A stretch of DNA of 64,000 bases, taken from assembly GCF_013033965.1 (NCBI RefSeq), contig NZ_WQFE01000001.1, forward strand, positions 186,001-250,000, written 5' to 3'. Below the pieces are notes generated by a model that searched no databases, was not told the DNA's origin, and worked only from the letters and a program-made list of their open reading frames with translations. This document shows positions 52,293-62,143 of this stretch, in pieces; positions within the stretch are counted from its first letter, which is position 1, and each line of letters starts with the position of its first letter. Both the position numbers and the translations under genes were made by a program. This DNA is from Ruegeria atlantica. GTDB lineage: Bacteria > Pseudomonadota > Alphaproteobacteria > Rhodobacterales > Rhodobacteraceae.

Positions 52293-54359
52293 TTAAAGCC
52301 CCAGAGCTTTACGCTGTTCTTCGGCAAAGCCCTGCACGATACGGTCGGCGACCAACGCCAAAATCGCCATCGCCGCTCCGGCCGAGATACCCAGACCCAC
52401 ATCCGCCTGACCCAGCGCCAGATAGATCGACTGCCCCAGACCGGTGGTCCCAATCAGCGCCGCAATCACCAGCATGGCAAATGCATAGAGGATGGTCTGG
52501 TTCAGACCCAGCAGGATCGTTGGCGCGGCATAGGGCGCACGGACGTCGCGCATGATCTGCCACTCGGTCGCGCCGCTTGAGATTGCGGCCTCCATCATCT
52601 CTTCCGGGGTGTTGACCAAACCGTGCCGCGTGTAGCGGATCATCGGGACGATGGCGTAGGCACAGATCGCCAGAAAGGCCGAGAACTCGCCAATCTGAAA
52701 AACCATCAGCACCGGGATCAGAAAAACGAACAGAGGGATCGTCTGCAGCATGTCGCAGACTGGACGAACGACCTTCCAGACCGGCGACCATACGGCACTG
52801 GCCAGACCGATCAGGCCGCCTGCGGCGGCGCAGGAAAACACCGCAGCGCCGCTGAGGTAGAGCGACAGCAAGGCGCGTTCCCACAGGCCGGAAACGAGGA
52901 TGGTGCACAGCAACCCAACCGAAAGCGCTGCCAGACGCCAGCCGCCCGCAGCATAGCTGAGCGCGGCCGCGCCAGTCAGAACGAAGGGCCACGGTAGGTT
53001 CGAGATGCCGGTTTCCAGCATTCCGATCAGGATCAGCACGACCAGACCGCCTGTCAGATGTCCGCGCCATGCCATTAGCGCGGCGACAACAGCACCGGCA
53101 GCAAAGAGGCCGAAGCTCATTCCTGCTGTCCACTGGAAACCCCAGGTGAACGGTAGAACCGCCTGATCCAGACCGATCCGCAGCGGCAACAGAACATAGA
53201 ACAGCGAGTTGTTCTTGAGCGCATCCAGCCAAGGACCATTAGCCTGCGTGAACGCGGTCAGCCCGCTGTCGACGGCCTCAGCCATTGGGTCCAGCAGGGT
53301 CAGTTCGGATGGGTTCGGCAGCCACGCCCAAAAGGCGGCGGTAAACAGGACCGTAAAGCCCAGAACCGCCCAGACGACACGTTGATCATAACGCTTGCGC
53401 TCGGTGGCCAGCGTGCCACTCATCCGGTCGATCACCACGGCAAAGACCACGATGACCAGACCAGCCATCAGCGACTCGCCAAACTGCGCCTTGCGCATGG
53501 TCAGAAGGACTTCCCAACCTATGTCGTTGAACCCGCCGATCACGGCGGCAATGATGACCATCGACAGGGCGGCCATCAGACACTGGTTCACGCCGACCAT
53601 GATCTGCGTCGCGGCGGCGGGAATTTCGACCTGAAATAGCTGCTGAAACCGTGTGCCGCCGGACATGATTGCGGCCTCTTTGATTTCCGGCTCGACCCGC
53701 TCCAGACCCAGCATAACATTGCGTGCCATGGGCGGAGCCGCGTAGATGGCCGAGGCGATCAGGCCCACCACGGGACCAAAACCGAACAACAGCAATAGCG
53801 GCGTTAGATAGGCAAAGGTCGGAACCGTTTGCATCACGTCCAACACCGCCTGCACAAACGACTTCACCCGCGGAACTTCGTTGGCGAGGATACCGATGGC
53901 ACCGCCGACGATCAGTGCGACCGGGACCGAAACAGCAACCAACGCGAGCGTATTCATACTCTCGGCCCAGTAGCCTGAGGCCAGCACGAAACACAGGCCA
54001 AAGAACCCGAGCGCAGCCATCGGCAAACCGCCTAGAAACCAACCCAGCGCTGTCACCAGACCGATCAGAATAGGCCACGGGGTGTTACCCAACACGAAAT
54101 TGGCCCAGTTCATTGGGTAAGCCATCAGGTCGGAAAACAAACGCATCGCCGGTTTGATACCGTTCAGAAACCAATCCAGAAACGCGCCAACCCATTGTGT
54201 GGCGGGCAGTTCCCACGTGGTGGGCCACTTGACCAACCAAGGCGCAACGCCCTCCAACGCAAGACAAATCGCACCAACGATGACGGTGATTAATGCAGCC
54301 TTCGCACCTATCGTAAGGCGCGACACGGGTTGAGCCGGGATATCTGCCACAGCAGTCAT
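52293..54359 (-). CDS. Glycine betaine/proline-type ABC transporter permease, two permease domains fused
   Basis: A 688-residue membrane protein holding two binding-protein-dependent permease domains in one chain. The first runs from about residue 130 to 320 (PVALIVGGAIGILANEVPRV and SGGTRFQQLFQVEIPAAATQ). The second runs from about 480 to 680 (CAAAGGLIGLASAVWSPVWK and SSGATEWQIMRDVRAPYAAP). The EAA-type coupling loops (EAAIMSGG and EAAISSGA) occur once in each half. Typical ProW is about 350 residues and works as a homodimer. Its start overlaps the ATPase stop as ATGA. It would import a quaternary amine osmolyte; the exact ligand is unproven. Confidence 0.9.
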   Translation of the reverse strand: MTAVADIPAQPVSRLTIGAKAALITVIVGAICLALEGVAPWLVKWPTTWELPATQWVGAFLDWFLNGIKPAMRLFSDLMAYPMNWANFVLGNTPWPILIGLVTALGWFLGGLPMAALGFFGLCFVLASGYWAESMNTLALVAVSVPVALIVGGAIGILANEVPRVKSFVQAVLDVMQTVPTFAYLTPLLLLFGFGPVVGLIASAIYAAPPMARNVMLGLERVEPEIKEAAIMSGGTRFQQLFQVEIPAAATQIMVGVNQCLMAALSMVIIAAVIGGFNDIGWEVLLTMRKAQFGESLMAGLVIVVFAVVIDRMSGTLATERKRYDQRVVWAVLGFTVLFTAAFWAWLPNPSELTLLDPMAEAVDSGLTAFTQANGPWLDALKNNSLFYVLLPLRIGLDQAVLPFTWGFQWTAGMSFGLFAAGAVVAALMAWRGHLTGGLVVLILIGMLETGISNLPWPFVLTGAAALSYAAGGWRLAALSVGLLCTILVSGLWERALLSLYLSGAAVFSCAAAGGLIGLASAVWSPVWKVVRPVCDMLQTIPLFVFLIPVLMVFQIGEFSAFLAICAYAIVPMIRYTRHGLVNTPEEMMEAAISSGATEWQIMRDVRAPYAAPTILLGLNQTILYAFAMLVIAALIGTTGLGQSIYLALGQADVGLGISAGAAMAILALVADRIVQGFAEEQRKALGL

Positions 54360-55405
54360 GTTTCTTCTACCTGTAGCGCGGCGGCGAGATCAGAAGGATG
54401 AACCGTCCCGACAATGTTGCCGTTTTCGTCCCGCACCGGCACGGGTTCGTACAGCTCCATGCAATGCGCAAGTGCTGCATCCAATGTCATGGACGTGGTC
54501 AGGCCCGGATCGTCAGGGCCACGCTCAGATTCATCCCGCATGACCGAGGCAACCTTTGCGTGCTGCCCCTTGGCCACGTCTTTCGAGAATTCGCGCACGT
54601 AGTCGTCTACGGGGCGCAAAACGATATCCGTCGGCGTGCCAATCTGAACGATCTTGCCGTCGCGCATGATGGCAATTCGGTCGGCCAGTTTCAGTGCTTC
54701 TTGGATATCGTGAGTAATAAACACGATGGATTTCTTCAGCGTGGCCTGTATGCGCAGGAATTCGTCCTGCAACTGCCGGCGGATCAGGGGGTCGAGGGCC
54801 GAGAACGGCTCATCCAGAAACCAGATATCGGGATTTACGGCGAGGGACCGCGCAATCCCCACCCTCTGACGCTGACCACCCGAAAGCTGACGGGGGAAAC
54901 TGTCCTCGCGACCTTCCAATCCAACCAACGAGATCACTTCTTGCGCGCGCGCCAGACGTTCCTTTTTTCCAACGCCCTGCACCCGCAGCGGATAGGCCAC
55001 GTTTTCCGCCACAGTCATATGTGGAAACAGGCCGAAATGCTGGAACACCATTCCCAGCTTTTTGCGCCGCAATTCGGTCAAAGCCTTCTTTGACGCGCCG
55101 ATGACGTTTTCACCGTCGACCCGGATTTCGCCACCCGTGCCGGGCAACAATTGCGAGATACAGCGGATCAGCGTGGATTTTCCTGACCCGGACAGCCCCA
55201 TGATGACGAAAAGCTCGCCCTCTTTGACTTCGAAATTGGCGTCCTGAACAGCCGGAATGAACCCGTGTTCGCGCAGATCGGCGGCAGCTTGGTCTGCGTC
55301 ATTCCCTGACCGAGACAGCGCGTCGGTCAGGGCTTTATCTGCACCTTGGCCAAAGACCTGCCAGAGATTCTGGCAGGCAATGGCTGGCGTATTCGCGTCA
55401 GTCAC
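54356..55405 (-). CDS. proV: Glycine betaine/proline ABC transporter ATP-binding protein (ProV-like)
   Basis: A 349-residue ABC ATPase. Walker A is GLSGSGKSTLIRCISQLL, the signature is FPRQLSGGQRQRVGIARSLA and Walker B is IWFLDEPFSALDPLIRRQLQ, with the switch His in VFITHDIQEALKLADRIAI. A C-terminal CBS-like region (YEPVPVRDENGNIVGTVHPS) is typical of osmotically regulated ProV/OpuAA. The N-terminal insert ALSRSGNDADQAAADLREHG is also ProV-like. It lies ten bases after the binding-protein gene and overlaps the permease gene by four. Confidence 0.93.
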   Translation of the reverse strand: MTDANTPAIACQNLWQVFGQGADKALTDALSRSGNDADQAAADLREHGFIPAVQDANFEVKEGELFVIMGLSGSGKSTLIRCISQLLPGTGGEIRVDGENVIGASKKALTELRRKKLGMVFQHFGLFPHMTVAENVAYPLRVQGVGKKERLARAQEVISLVGLEGREDSFPRQLSGGQRQRVGIARSLAVNPDIWFLDEPFSALDPLIRRQLQDEFLRIQATLKKSIVFITHDIQEALKLADRIAIMRDGKIVQIGTPTDIVLRPVDDYVREFSKDVAKGQHAKVASVMRDESERGPDDPGLTTSMTLDAALAHCMELYEPVPVRDENGNIVGTVHPSDLAAALQVEET

Positions 55406-55415
55406 TTATGCGAAC

Positions 55416-56372
55416 TCACTGAGTTGCCGCGTCAACAACCGGACGCCACTTGTCTTCGTTCGCAGACATCCATTCGGCGACAACCTCTTCGACCTGACCG
55501 CCGTCAACGTCGATCGCGCCCATCATCGGCTGCTGGTCCTCGACCGCCAGCTGATAGTTGGACAGGATCTCATAGGCTGCAGGCCACTTGTCTTCCATAC
55601 CGTTCCAGCTGGCCTTGAAGATGCGCGAGGGTGAGAAATCGCAATCATTAACGGCGTTCGGGTTCGGACCCCATGCCGGATCGTTAAAGCACGCCTCTTC
55701 ACCTGCGGGCAATTCAACGAACTGCACGTCATAGGCCGACATCGCCCAATGGGGCTGCCAGAAGGTGATCAGCAGCGGCGACTTGCGCTCGGTCGAGGCG
55801 CGAAGTTCGGCGATCAGAGCGCCCTCAGATCCGGCAGGAACCGCTTTGAACGGCAGTTCAAGACCGGTCATACGGTCGGCGCCGGGCGTACCCCAATCGG
55901 CAGGATAGTCGACCAGACGGCCACCGGGCAGCGTTTCAGCAGTTGCAAAGACTTGCGCGCAGTCTTTCAACGCTTCCCATGCGGGCAGTCCCGGGCACAG
56001 ATCCGCCACGTGCGCTGGATAAGCGATACCTTCCTTGGCATCCAGACCCAGATCACCGATCTCGACGACAGTGCCTTCTTCGATTTTCTTGGCGTATTCA
56101 TCCGAGACGTTCGACGACCAGATTTCCAGCGTTGCAGTGATGTCGCCATCTGCGATCGCCTGGAACTGGTTCATCATACCGGCGGTCACGTATTCAACGT
56201 TGTAGCCTGCGGCCTTCAACATTTCGCCCGCCACATGGGTTGTCACGTGCTGACCAGTCCATTCGTTGATCGCCAGTTTAATCGGCTCGTCCACGGCGCC
56301 CATATCGGCGGCAGAGGCGGAACCGGCTACCATCAAAGCCAAAAGGCTGACACTGAGTTTTTTCATCGACAT
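55416..56372 (-). CDS. proX: Glycine betaine/proline-type substrate-binding protein (ProX-like)
   Basis: A 318-residue periplasmic binding protein with signal peptide MSMKKLSVSLLALMVAGSAS cleaved near ASA/ADMG. The OpuAC-type domain has IKLAINEWTGQHVTTHVAGE, GYNVEYVTAGMMNQFQAIAD and GDITATLEIWSSNVSDEY; tryptophans in such phrases build the aromatic cage for trimethylammonium groups. It starts after AGGGAGA and is the first gene of the transporter operon, followed by ATPase and fused permease. The ligand could be betaine, choline or proline betaine. Confidence 0.92.
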   Translation of the reverse strand: MSMKKLSVSLLALMVAGSASAADMGAVDEPIKLAINEWTGQHVTTHVAGEMLKAAGYNVEYVTAGMMNQFQAIADGDITATLEIWSSNVSDEYAKKIEEGTVVEIGDLGLDAKEGIAYPAHVADLCPGLPAWEALKDCAQVFATAETLPGGRLVDYPADWGTPGADRMTGLELPFKAVPAGSEGALIAELRASTERKSPLLITFWQPHWAMSAYDVQFVELPAGEEACFNDPAWGPNPNAVNDCDFSPSRIFKASWNGMEDKWPAAYEILSNYQLAVEDQQPMMGAIDVDGGQVEEVVAEWMSANEDKWRPVVDAATQ

Positions 56373-56778
56373 TCTCCCTGTCTTTTTTCTTTCTCGTCCA
56401 CCTCAGCGCTCAATTAAGCGCTGGTCGGTTTCAAGGACGACAATACCATGTCGCAACATGCACAATATTGGCTGCAAAAGGAAAGTGGCCACTTTGAACA
56501 AAGGCGTAGATTTTCACCTTGTACCAAGCTGCAAGTCCCTCTTGCTGCGCTGTACTGATCACCCGTGATGTTGTGTTTGCACTTTTTTGGCACGGGTCGT
56601 TGATTGACGAGTCAATCACAAACCCGAATCCCCTGTTTTGTCGAGCATTTCTTTTCCTGGTATTCGGTTTTTTTGCTCTTTTTGACTTCAGAAGCAGTAA
56701 AAGCCGAAAAACTCTCTCTCTTTGAGACCTTGCAACGCAGTGCTCAACAGGCAACTTTGTTGGTGGAGGACACAGTTG
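56373..56778. promoter_or_regulatory. Divergent intergenic region between the transporter operon and the glycosylase-like gene
   Basis: About 400 bases, AT-rich towards the right half, containing the divergent promoters by position. I saw no distinct operator repeat or RNA gene and cannot name -35/-10 elements reliably. Confidence 0.4.
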
Positions 56779-57441
56779 ATGCATCACTTCGATGAAATTT
56801 TTAAAATGGCTGCCAATCGCCACGGTGGTAGCGATGCCCTGAATGAAAAGCTGACCAAGCCCAAAAGCATCGCCGAACTTGCCGAGATGCCTGATGATCG
56901 CTGGCTGTCGATCATCACAAAGACTATCTTTCAAGCCGGGTTCAACTGGAAAGTCATCGAAAATAAATGGGATGGGTTTGAAACCGCATTTGACGGTTTC
57001 GACGTCGGGCGCTGCGCTTTCATGGATGATGAGAAGTTCGACGCCTTACTGCAGGATACGCGCATTGTTCGCAACGGAACCAAAATCGCGACCGTCCGTG
57101 ACAATGCCGCCTTTTTACTGGAGCTCCGTGAAGAAGGTGGTGCGGGGCAGGTCTTTGGGGCATGGCCATCTGAGGACTATGTCGGTCTGTTAGCGATGTT
57201 GGCAAAACGAGGGTCACGTCTGGGCGGGGCGTCAGCCCAATACGCCATGAGATTTGCAGGGCGCGACAGCTTTATCCTTTCGCAAGACGTCACCGCGCGT
57301 CTGATTGCCGAAGGTGTGATCGACAAAGCCGCAACCTCGAAAAAGGCGATGGCTGCGGTACAAGAGGCCTTTAACACATGGATGAAACAATCCGGTCGAT
57401 CTCTGACGGAAATCAGCAGGGTTTTGGCAATGAGCCTGTGA
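56779..57441 (+). CDS. DNA-3-methyladenine glycosylase I-like protein (divergent Tag family)
   Basis: A 220-residue protein aligning with Tag over its core: IFQAGFNWKVIENKWDGFET, FDALLQDTRIVRNGTKIATV and RDNAAFLLELREEGG. It lacks the N-terminal RC-x-W segment and the C-terminal Cys/His that bind zinc in E. coli Tag, and the position of catalytic Glu38 (LEGQQAG) reads TIFQAG. So it may be a structural DNA-binding relative or use another residue. ATG 56779 is chosen because GGAGG stands upstream; the frame opens at 56722. It stands alone, divergent from proX. Confidence 0.8.
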   Translation: MHHFDEIFKMAANRHGGSDALNEKLTKPKSIAELAEMPDDRWLSIITKTIFQAGFNWKVIENKWDGFETAFDGFDVGRCAFMDDEKFDALLQDTRIVRNGTKIATVRDNAAFLLELREEGGAGQVFGAWPSEDYVGLLAMLAKRGSRLGGASAQYAMRFAGRDSFILSQDVTARLIAEGVIDKAATSKKAMAAVQEAFNTWMKQSGRSLTEISRVLAMSL

Positions 57442-57482
57442 AAACGGGTTGCAGCACGGGCACTTCGCATTAGGCTTTGGTC

Positions 57483-58175
57483 ATGGCCCTTCGCATTTTG
57501 ATGACGCTTCTTTTTCTGCTGGCAGCCTGCGGTCGCCCTTTGACGGATCAGGAACGCGCCTTTGCAAGCGCTGTTCAGGGAGACACGCTTGACCTGGATC
57601 GTGTGCGTCTTGTTGAAGGTGCCCCGGTTGCACCTATCACATTCTACCGCAAGGACCGACCGCGCCTTGCCTGCCGGGAACGTATCCTGCCGCCAACCAA
57701 AGAGGGTGTTGTGACCGCCAAACCGGCTGCCGTTGCATTGTTCGACAAGGTCTATTTCACGCAGGAATGGTACCTCGAAGATTATATGTCCGACTTCCCG
57801 GAACAAATGGACCTGATTGCCGGGATGTTGCTGGCGCACGAACTGACTCATGTCTGGCAGTGGCAGAACCGCCGAACAACCGGTTATCATCCGCTTCGCG
57901 CGGCTGCAGAGCACGGCGGAAACAAAGACCCCTACTTGTTTGACCTGAAAACATCGCCTGATTTTCTGTCCTACGGCTTCGAACAACAGGGGGCGATCGT
58001 TGAGGAATATATCTGTTGCCGGGCATTGGATCCGACCGCGCCACGCACGCAGCGGCTGCATGAGATGTTGGGGGCGCATTTTGACCTGTCCCCACTGCCC
58101 GGCGCGGAACGCGAGCGTGCCGTTGTCATTCCTTGGAGCGGAGCGAAAATCGAAGGGATTTGCCGCGAAAGCTAA
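57483..58175 (+). CDS. Lipoprotein with HExxH metallopeptidase-like motif
   Basis: A 230-residue protein. MALRILMTLLFLLAACGRPL is a lipoprotein signal with lipobox LAAC. The sequence GMLLAHELTHVWQWQNRRTT has the zinc-protease motif HExxH, in a 'DUF4157-like' context (HELTHVWQ). A downstream glutamate in GAIVEEYICCRAL could be the third zinc ligand. Conserved family not recognised with certainty. It follows the glycosylase-like gene by 41 bases. ATG 57483 is preferred to TTG 57477. Confidence 0.8.
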   Translation: MALRILMTLLFLLAACGRPLTDQERAFASAVQGDTLDLDRVRLVEGAPVAPITFYRKDRPRLACRERILPPTKEGVVTAKPAAVALFDKVYFTQEWYLEDYMSDFPEQMDLIAGMLLAHELTHVWQWQNRRTTGYHPLRAAAEHGGNKDPYLFDLKTSPDFLSYGFEQQGAIVEEYICCRALDPTAPRTQRLHEMLGAHFDLSPLPGAERERAVVIPWSGAKIEGICRES

Positions 58176-58178
58176 GCC

Positions 58179-58577
58179 CTATTGCAGCGTCTCCAGATAC
58201 GCCACAAGATCCACAATCGGCTGACTGGTCAGGATCGGCTGGCCGTCCGGAGTTTTCATCGAGGTATCCTGCCCGTCGAAATACGGGCCATAAATCGGCA
58301 TCGGGCTGCCATGGCTGACCAAGGGATCGCGCCCGTCGATCCGCGCCACAACCCGGGCTGTTGGAAATACACCACCAACTGACGTCAGTTGTGTCAAATC
58401 AGTGGGTTGGATCACCAGAACGCCCGCCATTGGCCCATTCCCCGTCGCATCAATCCCGTGACACGTCGCGCAATAATGCTGATAAAGCTCGGCGCCGGTT
58501 TCCACGTTCTGCGCTGCGGCCTGAGACGCCGATGCAGCAACACTCGCACAAGCTGCCACAAACATCGGTCTGATCAT
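58179..58577 (-). CDS. Secreted c-type cytochrome
   Basis: A 132-residue protein with a signal peptide (MIRPMFVAACASVAASASQA, cleavage near AAQ) and one haem site CATCH at residues 36-40. Met93 in SHGSPMPIYGPYF is a good axial ligand. The end PIVDLVAYLETLQ is the usual class I C-terminal helix. The electron partner is unknown. It converges on the lipoprotein gene with a four-base gap. Confidence 0.92.
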   Translation of the reverse strand: MIRPMFVAACASVAASASQAAAQNVETGAELYQHYCATCHGIDATGNGPMAGVLVIQPTDLTQLTSVGGVFPTARVVARIDGRDPLVSHGSPMPIYGPYFDGQDTSMKTPDGQPILTSQPIVDLVAYLETLQ

Positions 58578-58669
58578 TGCATCCTCCTGTCACGATTGAC
58601 ATTTGCAGGCTTGCCCACAGGACGGCTTGGCGCAATGATCCAGATCAACGAAGCGGGAGGATACGGGCA

Positions 58670-59107
58670 ATGACACAATACGCAGCCATTATGCTGGCGG
58701 CCGGGATCGGCGTCCCGATTCTGGCAGCTTTGAATGCCGCTCTGGGCAAATTGATCGGATCACCGACAACCGCTGCCGTTATCCTGTTTGCTATCGCGTT
58801 TGTGGCGTCAACCCTGGTCATGCTGCTGTTCCCGGGACTGGAAGCGCTGTCCAAGGTGGCCCAAGCTCCGAAACATTTGCTGTTGGCCGGTGTCCTGATT
58901 GCGTTCTACGTTCTCTCAATCACCCATGTTGCGCCCCATTTCGGGGTCGGCAACGCAGTGTTCTTCGTCCTACTGGGGCAGTTGATCAGCACAGCGGCCA
59001 TTGATCACTTTGGCTTGTTCGGGGCGCAGATCACACCGCTGACCTGGATACGGGCCGGGGGCATCGCCGTGATGGCCGTTGGTGTGGCCATCACTCAACT
59101 GGCTTAA
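58670..59107 (+). CDS. YdcZ/DUF606-family membrane protein (DMT superfamily)
   Basis: A 145-residue protein with about five helices: [60 protein letters not shown] and [20 protein letters not shown]. The N-terminal G-x-P-x-x-A-x-N-x-x-L-G pattern matches YdcZ/DUF606 half-size transporters, which assemble as dimers. Substrate unknown. ATG 58670 has GGGAGG upstream; the frame opens at 58577. It overlaps the end of lolD tail to tail by 17 bases. Confidence 0.88.
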   Translation: MTQYAAIMLAAGIGVPILAALNAALGKLIGSPTTAAVILFAIAFVASTLVMLLFPGLEALSKVAQAPKHLLLAGVLIAFYVLSITHVAPHFGVGNAVFFVLLGQLISTAAIDHFGLFGAQITPLTWIRAGGIAVMAVGVAITQLA

Positions 59108-59777
59108 GAACACCAGCCTCCAGCCGTAATTTCCGATCCATTCGCGCCGCCAGATCCATGTTGTGCGTGGCGATTAGAGCCGAAAGGCCCTCTTCGCGGA
59201 CCAGCGCCATCAGCGTGTCAAATACCTGATCCGAGGTTGCGGGATCCAGATTACCGGTCGGCTCGTCCGCCAGCAAAACGCGCGGCTTGTTTGCCAGTGC
59301 CCGACAAAACGCGACCCGCTGCTGCTCGCCCCCAGACAAGGCGGCGGGACGATGGTCAGCGCGTTCCGCGACGCCTACGCGACTTAGCAAATTCATCGCC
59401 CTGTCTTGCGCTACTTTCTCTGACTTGCCGTTGGCCAGTTGCGGCAGAGTGATGTTTTCCAGCGCGGTAAATTCGGGCAGCAAATGATGGAACTGATAGA
59501 CAAAGCCCACGTCTTGCCGCCGTAGTGCTGTGCGGGTTCGGTCCCCCCTGCCCGCAACATTCTGACCCGCGATTTCAACCGCTCCCTCATCCGGTTTGTC
59601 CAGTAAACCGGCTATGTGCAACAGGGTAGATTTGCCAGCCCCGGATGGCGCGACCAGCGCCACGGCTTCGCCAGCGCGCAGCTCAAGATCGGCACCGCGC
59701 AGCACTTGCACCTCACCCGGTGTGCCCTTGAGATAGGTCTTCGTCAGGCCGTTCAGCCGCATCGTCACATTATTCAT
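59091..59777 (-). CDS. lolD: Lipoprotein-releasing system ATP-binding protein LolD
   Basis: ABC ATPase driving release of lipoproteins from the inner membrane to Lol[21 protein letters not shown] opens the domain; Walker A is [20 protein letters not shown], the signature is [20 protein letters not shown] and Walker B is [20 protein letters not shown]. It is 228 residues from ATG 59777, which lies inside the end of lolC (ATGAATAA); the frame is open to 59792. Coupled to lolC. Confidence 0.96.
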   Translation of the reverse strand: MNNVTMRLNGLTKTYLKGTPGEVQVLRGADLELRAGEAVALVAPSGAGKSTLLHIAGLLDKPDEGAVEIAGQNVAGRGDRTRTALRRQDVGFVYQFHHLLPEFTALENITLPQLANGKSEKVAQDRAMNLLSRVGVAERADHRPAALSGGEQQRVAFCRALANKPRVLLADEPTGNLDPATSDQVFDTLMALVREEGLSALIATHNMDLAARMDRKLRLEAGVLKPVE

Positions 59778-61065
59778 AGCGCAACGCCTCAACCGGGTTC
59801 AGCCGCGCCGCGCGGCGGGCCGGGAAATACGTGACGATGAACGACAGCCCCAGTGACAACCCAATCGCCTTGAGTACATCCGTCAGATGCAGTTCGGCCG
59901 GTAGGGAATAGATACCGCGAATGGACGGGTCCCAAACTCCACCGCCCATGACGTAGTTCACGAATGAGAAAATCGGGTCGATATAGATGGCAAACAGGCA
60001 GCCGAGGATCACTCCCATTGCGGTGCCGATGATGCCGGTGAACGCGCCACAGATGAAAAAGACCCGCAAAACCGAACCTTCGCTCAGACCAATTGTACGC
60101 AAGATACCGATATCGCGCCCCTTGTTCTTCACCAGCATGATCAGGCCGGACACGATATTCATTGCTGCGATCAAGACGAGTATCGACAGGATGATGAACA
60201 TCACATTGTCCTCGACCTCGAGCGCCCGCAGAAAACCACCCGAGGCGTCCTGCCACGTCCAAAGCTGGCTGCGCCCCTCGGCGGCTTCAAGGATCGGGAT
60301 CAGAACCGGAGTCAATTCTTCAGGACGTTCGACCATTACCTCGATCTCATCCGCCACACCGTCGCGGTTGAAGAAACTCTGGGCCTGAGTGAATGGCATG
60401 TAAACGCGCGTTCGGTCGATATCGTACCGCCCAGCCGAGAACACATAGACTACCCGATAGGCATTCACCCGAGGCGATGTCCCAAAGGCGGTTTTTACCC
60501 CATTGGGTGAGGTCAACTTGACCGTATCACCAACCGTCGCCCCGATGCTGCGCGCCACGCCAGATCCAATAGCGATCACTTCCTCACCGTCCTGAAACTG
60601 GGTCAGATCACCGACGGCCTGTTCGCTTTCCGCGACGCCGGGCAGATCTCGCAGGTCGTCGGGGCGGATACCAAAAACCTCAACCCCGCTGCTGCGGTCG
60701 CGATTGGTAATCAGAACCTGCCCTTTGACCAGCGGTGCCGCACGTTCCACGCCCGGAACCTGCGCGATACGGCTGGTCATTTCGTCATAGTCCGCAATCG
60801 TGCGGTCCACCCGGCCCTGCGCGTCGAACTCTCCGGCGGAATACACAGTCACATGGGCGTTCGCGCCCAGAATGGTGCCGACGAACTCGGACCGAAATCC
60901 GGAACGAACAGCCAAAGTGGCGATCAGGGCAAAGACGGCCAATGTGATCCCAATCAAGGAAATCCATGTCATCACGCTGACGCCACCTTCGGCGCGGCGT
61001 GCGCGAAGATAACGCCAGGCGATTTTCCATTCAAATGGGGCAAAGGGCGGGGGTGTTTTGGCCAT
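59770..61065 (-). CDS. lolC: Lipoprotein-releasing system permease LolC/LolE
   Basis: A 431-residue inner-membrane protein of the MacB/FtsX fold: an N-terminal helix ([20 protein letters not shown]), a large periplasmic domain, and three C-terminal helices ([60 protein letters not shown]). [20 protein letters not shown] is the conserved loop contacting LolD. Many alphaproteobacteria have this single LolCE-type (LolF) permease. ATG 61065 ([20 protein letters not shown]) has GGAG upstream. Confidence 0.95.
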   Translation of the reverse strand: MAKTPPPFAPFEWKIAWRYLRARRAEGGVSVMTWISLIGITLAVFALIATLAVRSGFRSEFVGTILGANAHVTVYSAGEFDAQGRVDRTIADYDEMTSRIAQVPGVERAAPLVKGQVLITNRDRSSGVEVFGIRPDDLRDLPGVAESEQAVGDLTQFQDGEEVIAIGSGVARSIGATVGDTVKLTSPNGVKTAFGTSPRVNAYRVVYVFSAGRYDIDRTRVYMPFTQAQSFFNRDGVADEIEVMVERPEELTPVLIPILEAAEGRSQLWTWQDASGGFLRALEVEDNVMFIILSILVLIAAMNIVSGLIMLVKNKGRDIGILRTIGLSEGSVLRVFFICGAFTGIIGTAMGVILGCLFAIYIDPIFSFVNYVMGGGVWDPSIRGIYSLPAELHLTDVLKAIGLSLGLSFIVTYFPARRAARLNPVEALRYE

Positions 61066-61129
61066 GCCTGCTCCGGTTATTTTGTTGTCGCGACCCTTTC
61101 GGCATTTCACCGGATGGTCAAGCCGGTTG

Positions 61130-62143
61130 TCAGCCGGTCAGCGTTGCCGCGCGGTTTAGCACCTTTTCAGCGCGCGATCGGTCGCAAACGCCCCTGCTTT
61201 CCAACTCGGAAAACACAAGGTCCCGAAGGTTGTCAGGCAATAGTGACAAAGCACGATTGTGCAGGCCCAGCGTCAAAGCAGAGGGATCATCAAGCATGGC
61301 CAGCTGCGACGCCAGTGTCTCTGGCGAATACGACGGCCAAAGCCCAATGTTGCATTGCGCCCGGTCCTCGAACCACGGCGCATAGCCATCGGATGATTTC
61401 AGACAATATGCGTTCAACAGCATGAACTCGGACGGTCGCCGGCGCGATCCGAACAGCCCCTGAACCGAACCGTACCGTTCGTTGATCTCGTCCAGCAGCG
61501 CCAATGCAAGGGACCGGCGCATCGCAAAAGGGGTGGCAAACGTCGTGGTCCTTAATCCCTTGAGGTCAATACCCGACGCACCTAATGCATCAAGGCTTTC
61601 GGTCAGCCATTTGCGGTGAAAATCGCTTTGGATGGCCATAAAGGCGATCCTTGCCGCCCCACTGTCAGCAAAAAACTCGGCCGGATCAAAGCTGCGCAGA
61701 AAGATATTCTTGGTGTCCATGATCACCATGTTTTCCGATGACGCAACGCGCGCGGCGCCCAATTTCAGGAATTGCTGACTGCGATACCCGTTAGCCCCAC
61801 GCCACCCCTGCCTGCGAATGCCAGGGATACGAAAGCGGTTTTCGATCAAGATGCGATCTACCAAAGGCCGTCGCGCATATTGGCCGGGCTGCAACAACAG
61901 TTCGTCGCCGCCCAGGACCTGAACCTTGGATCGCAGCGGACCATATGAAGCCAAGAGGGGTTCGATTTTTGCCCTGAGCGAATCTTCGTCACTGTCATTC
62001 ATAATCACGTGGATCGACGAAACTATGTCCGGATCGACAAAACGGGCAAAAGAAAGCGCCTGAAGCTCTAGCAGTGGAAAGTCCTTGGAATACACGACGG
62101 TCGCGAAACTCAACAAAGCGCGGGCCCTTTCATCGTTTTGCAC
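61130..62143 (-). CDS. DUF6492-like protein, possible glycosyltransferase
   Basis: A 337-residue protein starting MQNDERARALLSFATVVYSK. It resembles DUF6492, a group with a GT-A-like layout: an N-terminal strand pair (VVYSKDFPLLELQALSFARF, VSSIHVIMNDSDEDSLRAKI), a central MVIMDTKNIFLRSFDPAEFF that could be a DxD-like metal site (DTKN), and a C-terminal SEFMLLNAYCLKSSDGYAPW. No experimentally known member comes to mind. It lies between lolC and the orphan/GT2 genes and may act on a surface polysaccharide. Confidence 0.7.
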   Translation of the reverse strand: MQNDERARALLSFATVVYSKDFPLLELQALSFARFVDPDIVSSIHVIMNDSDEDSLRAKIEPLLASYGPLRSKVQVLGGDELLLQPGQYARRPLVDRILIENRFRIPGIRRQGWRGANGYRSQQFLKLGAARVASSENMVIMDTKNIFLRSFDPAEFFADSGAARIAFMAIQSDFHRKWLTESLDALGASGIDLKGLRTTTFATPFAMRRSLALALLDEINERYGSVQGLFGSRRRPSEFMLLNAYCLKSSDGYAPWFEDRAQCNIGLWPSYSPETLASQLAMLDDPSALTLGLHNRALSLLPDNLRDLVFSELESRGVCDRSRAEKVLNRAATLTG

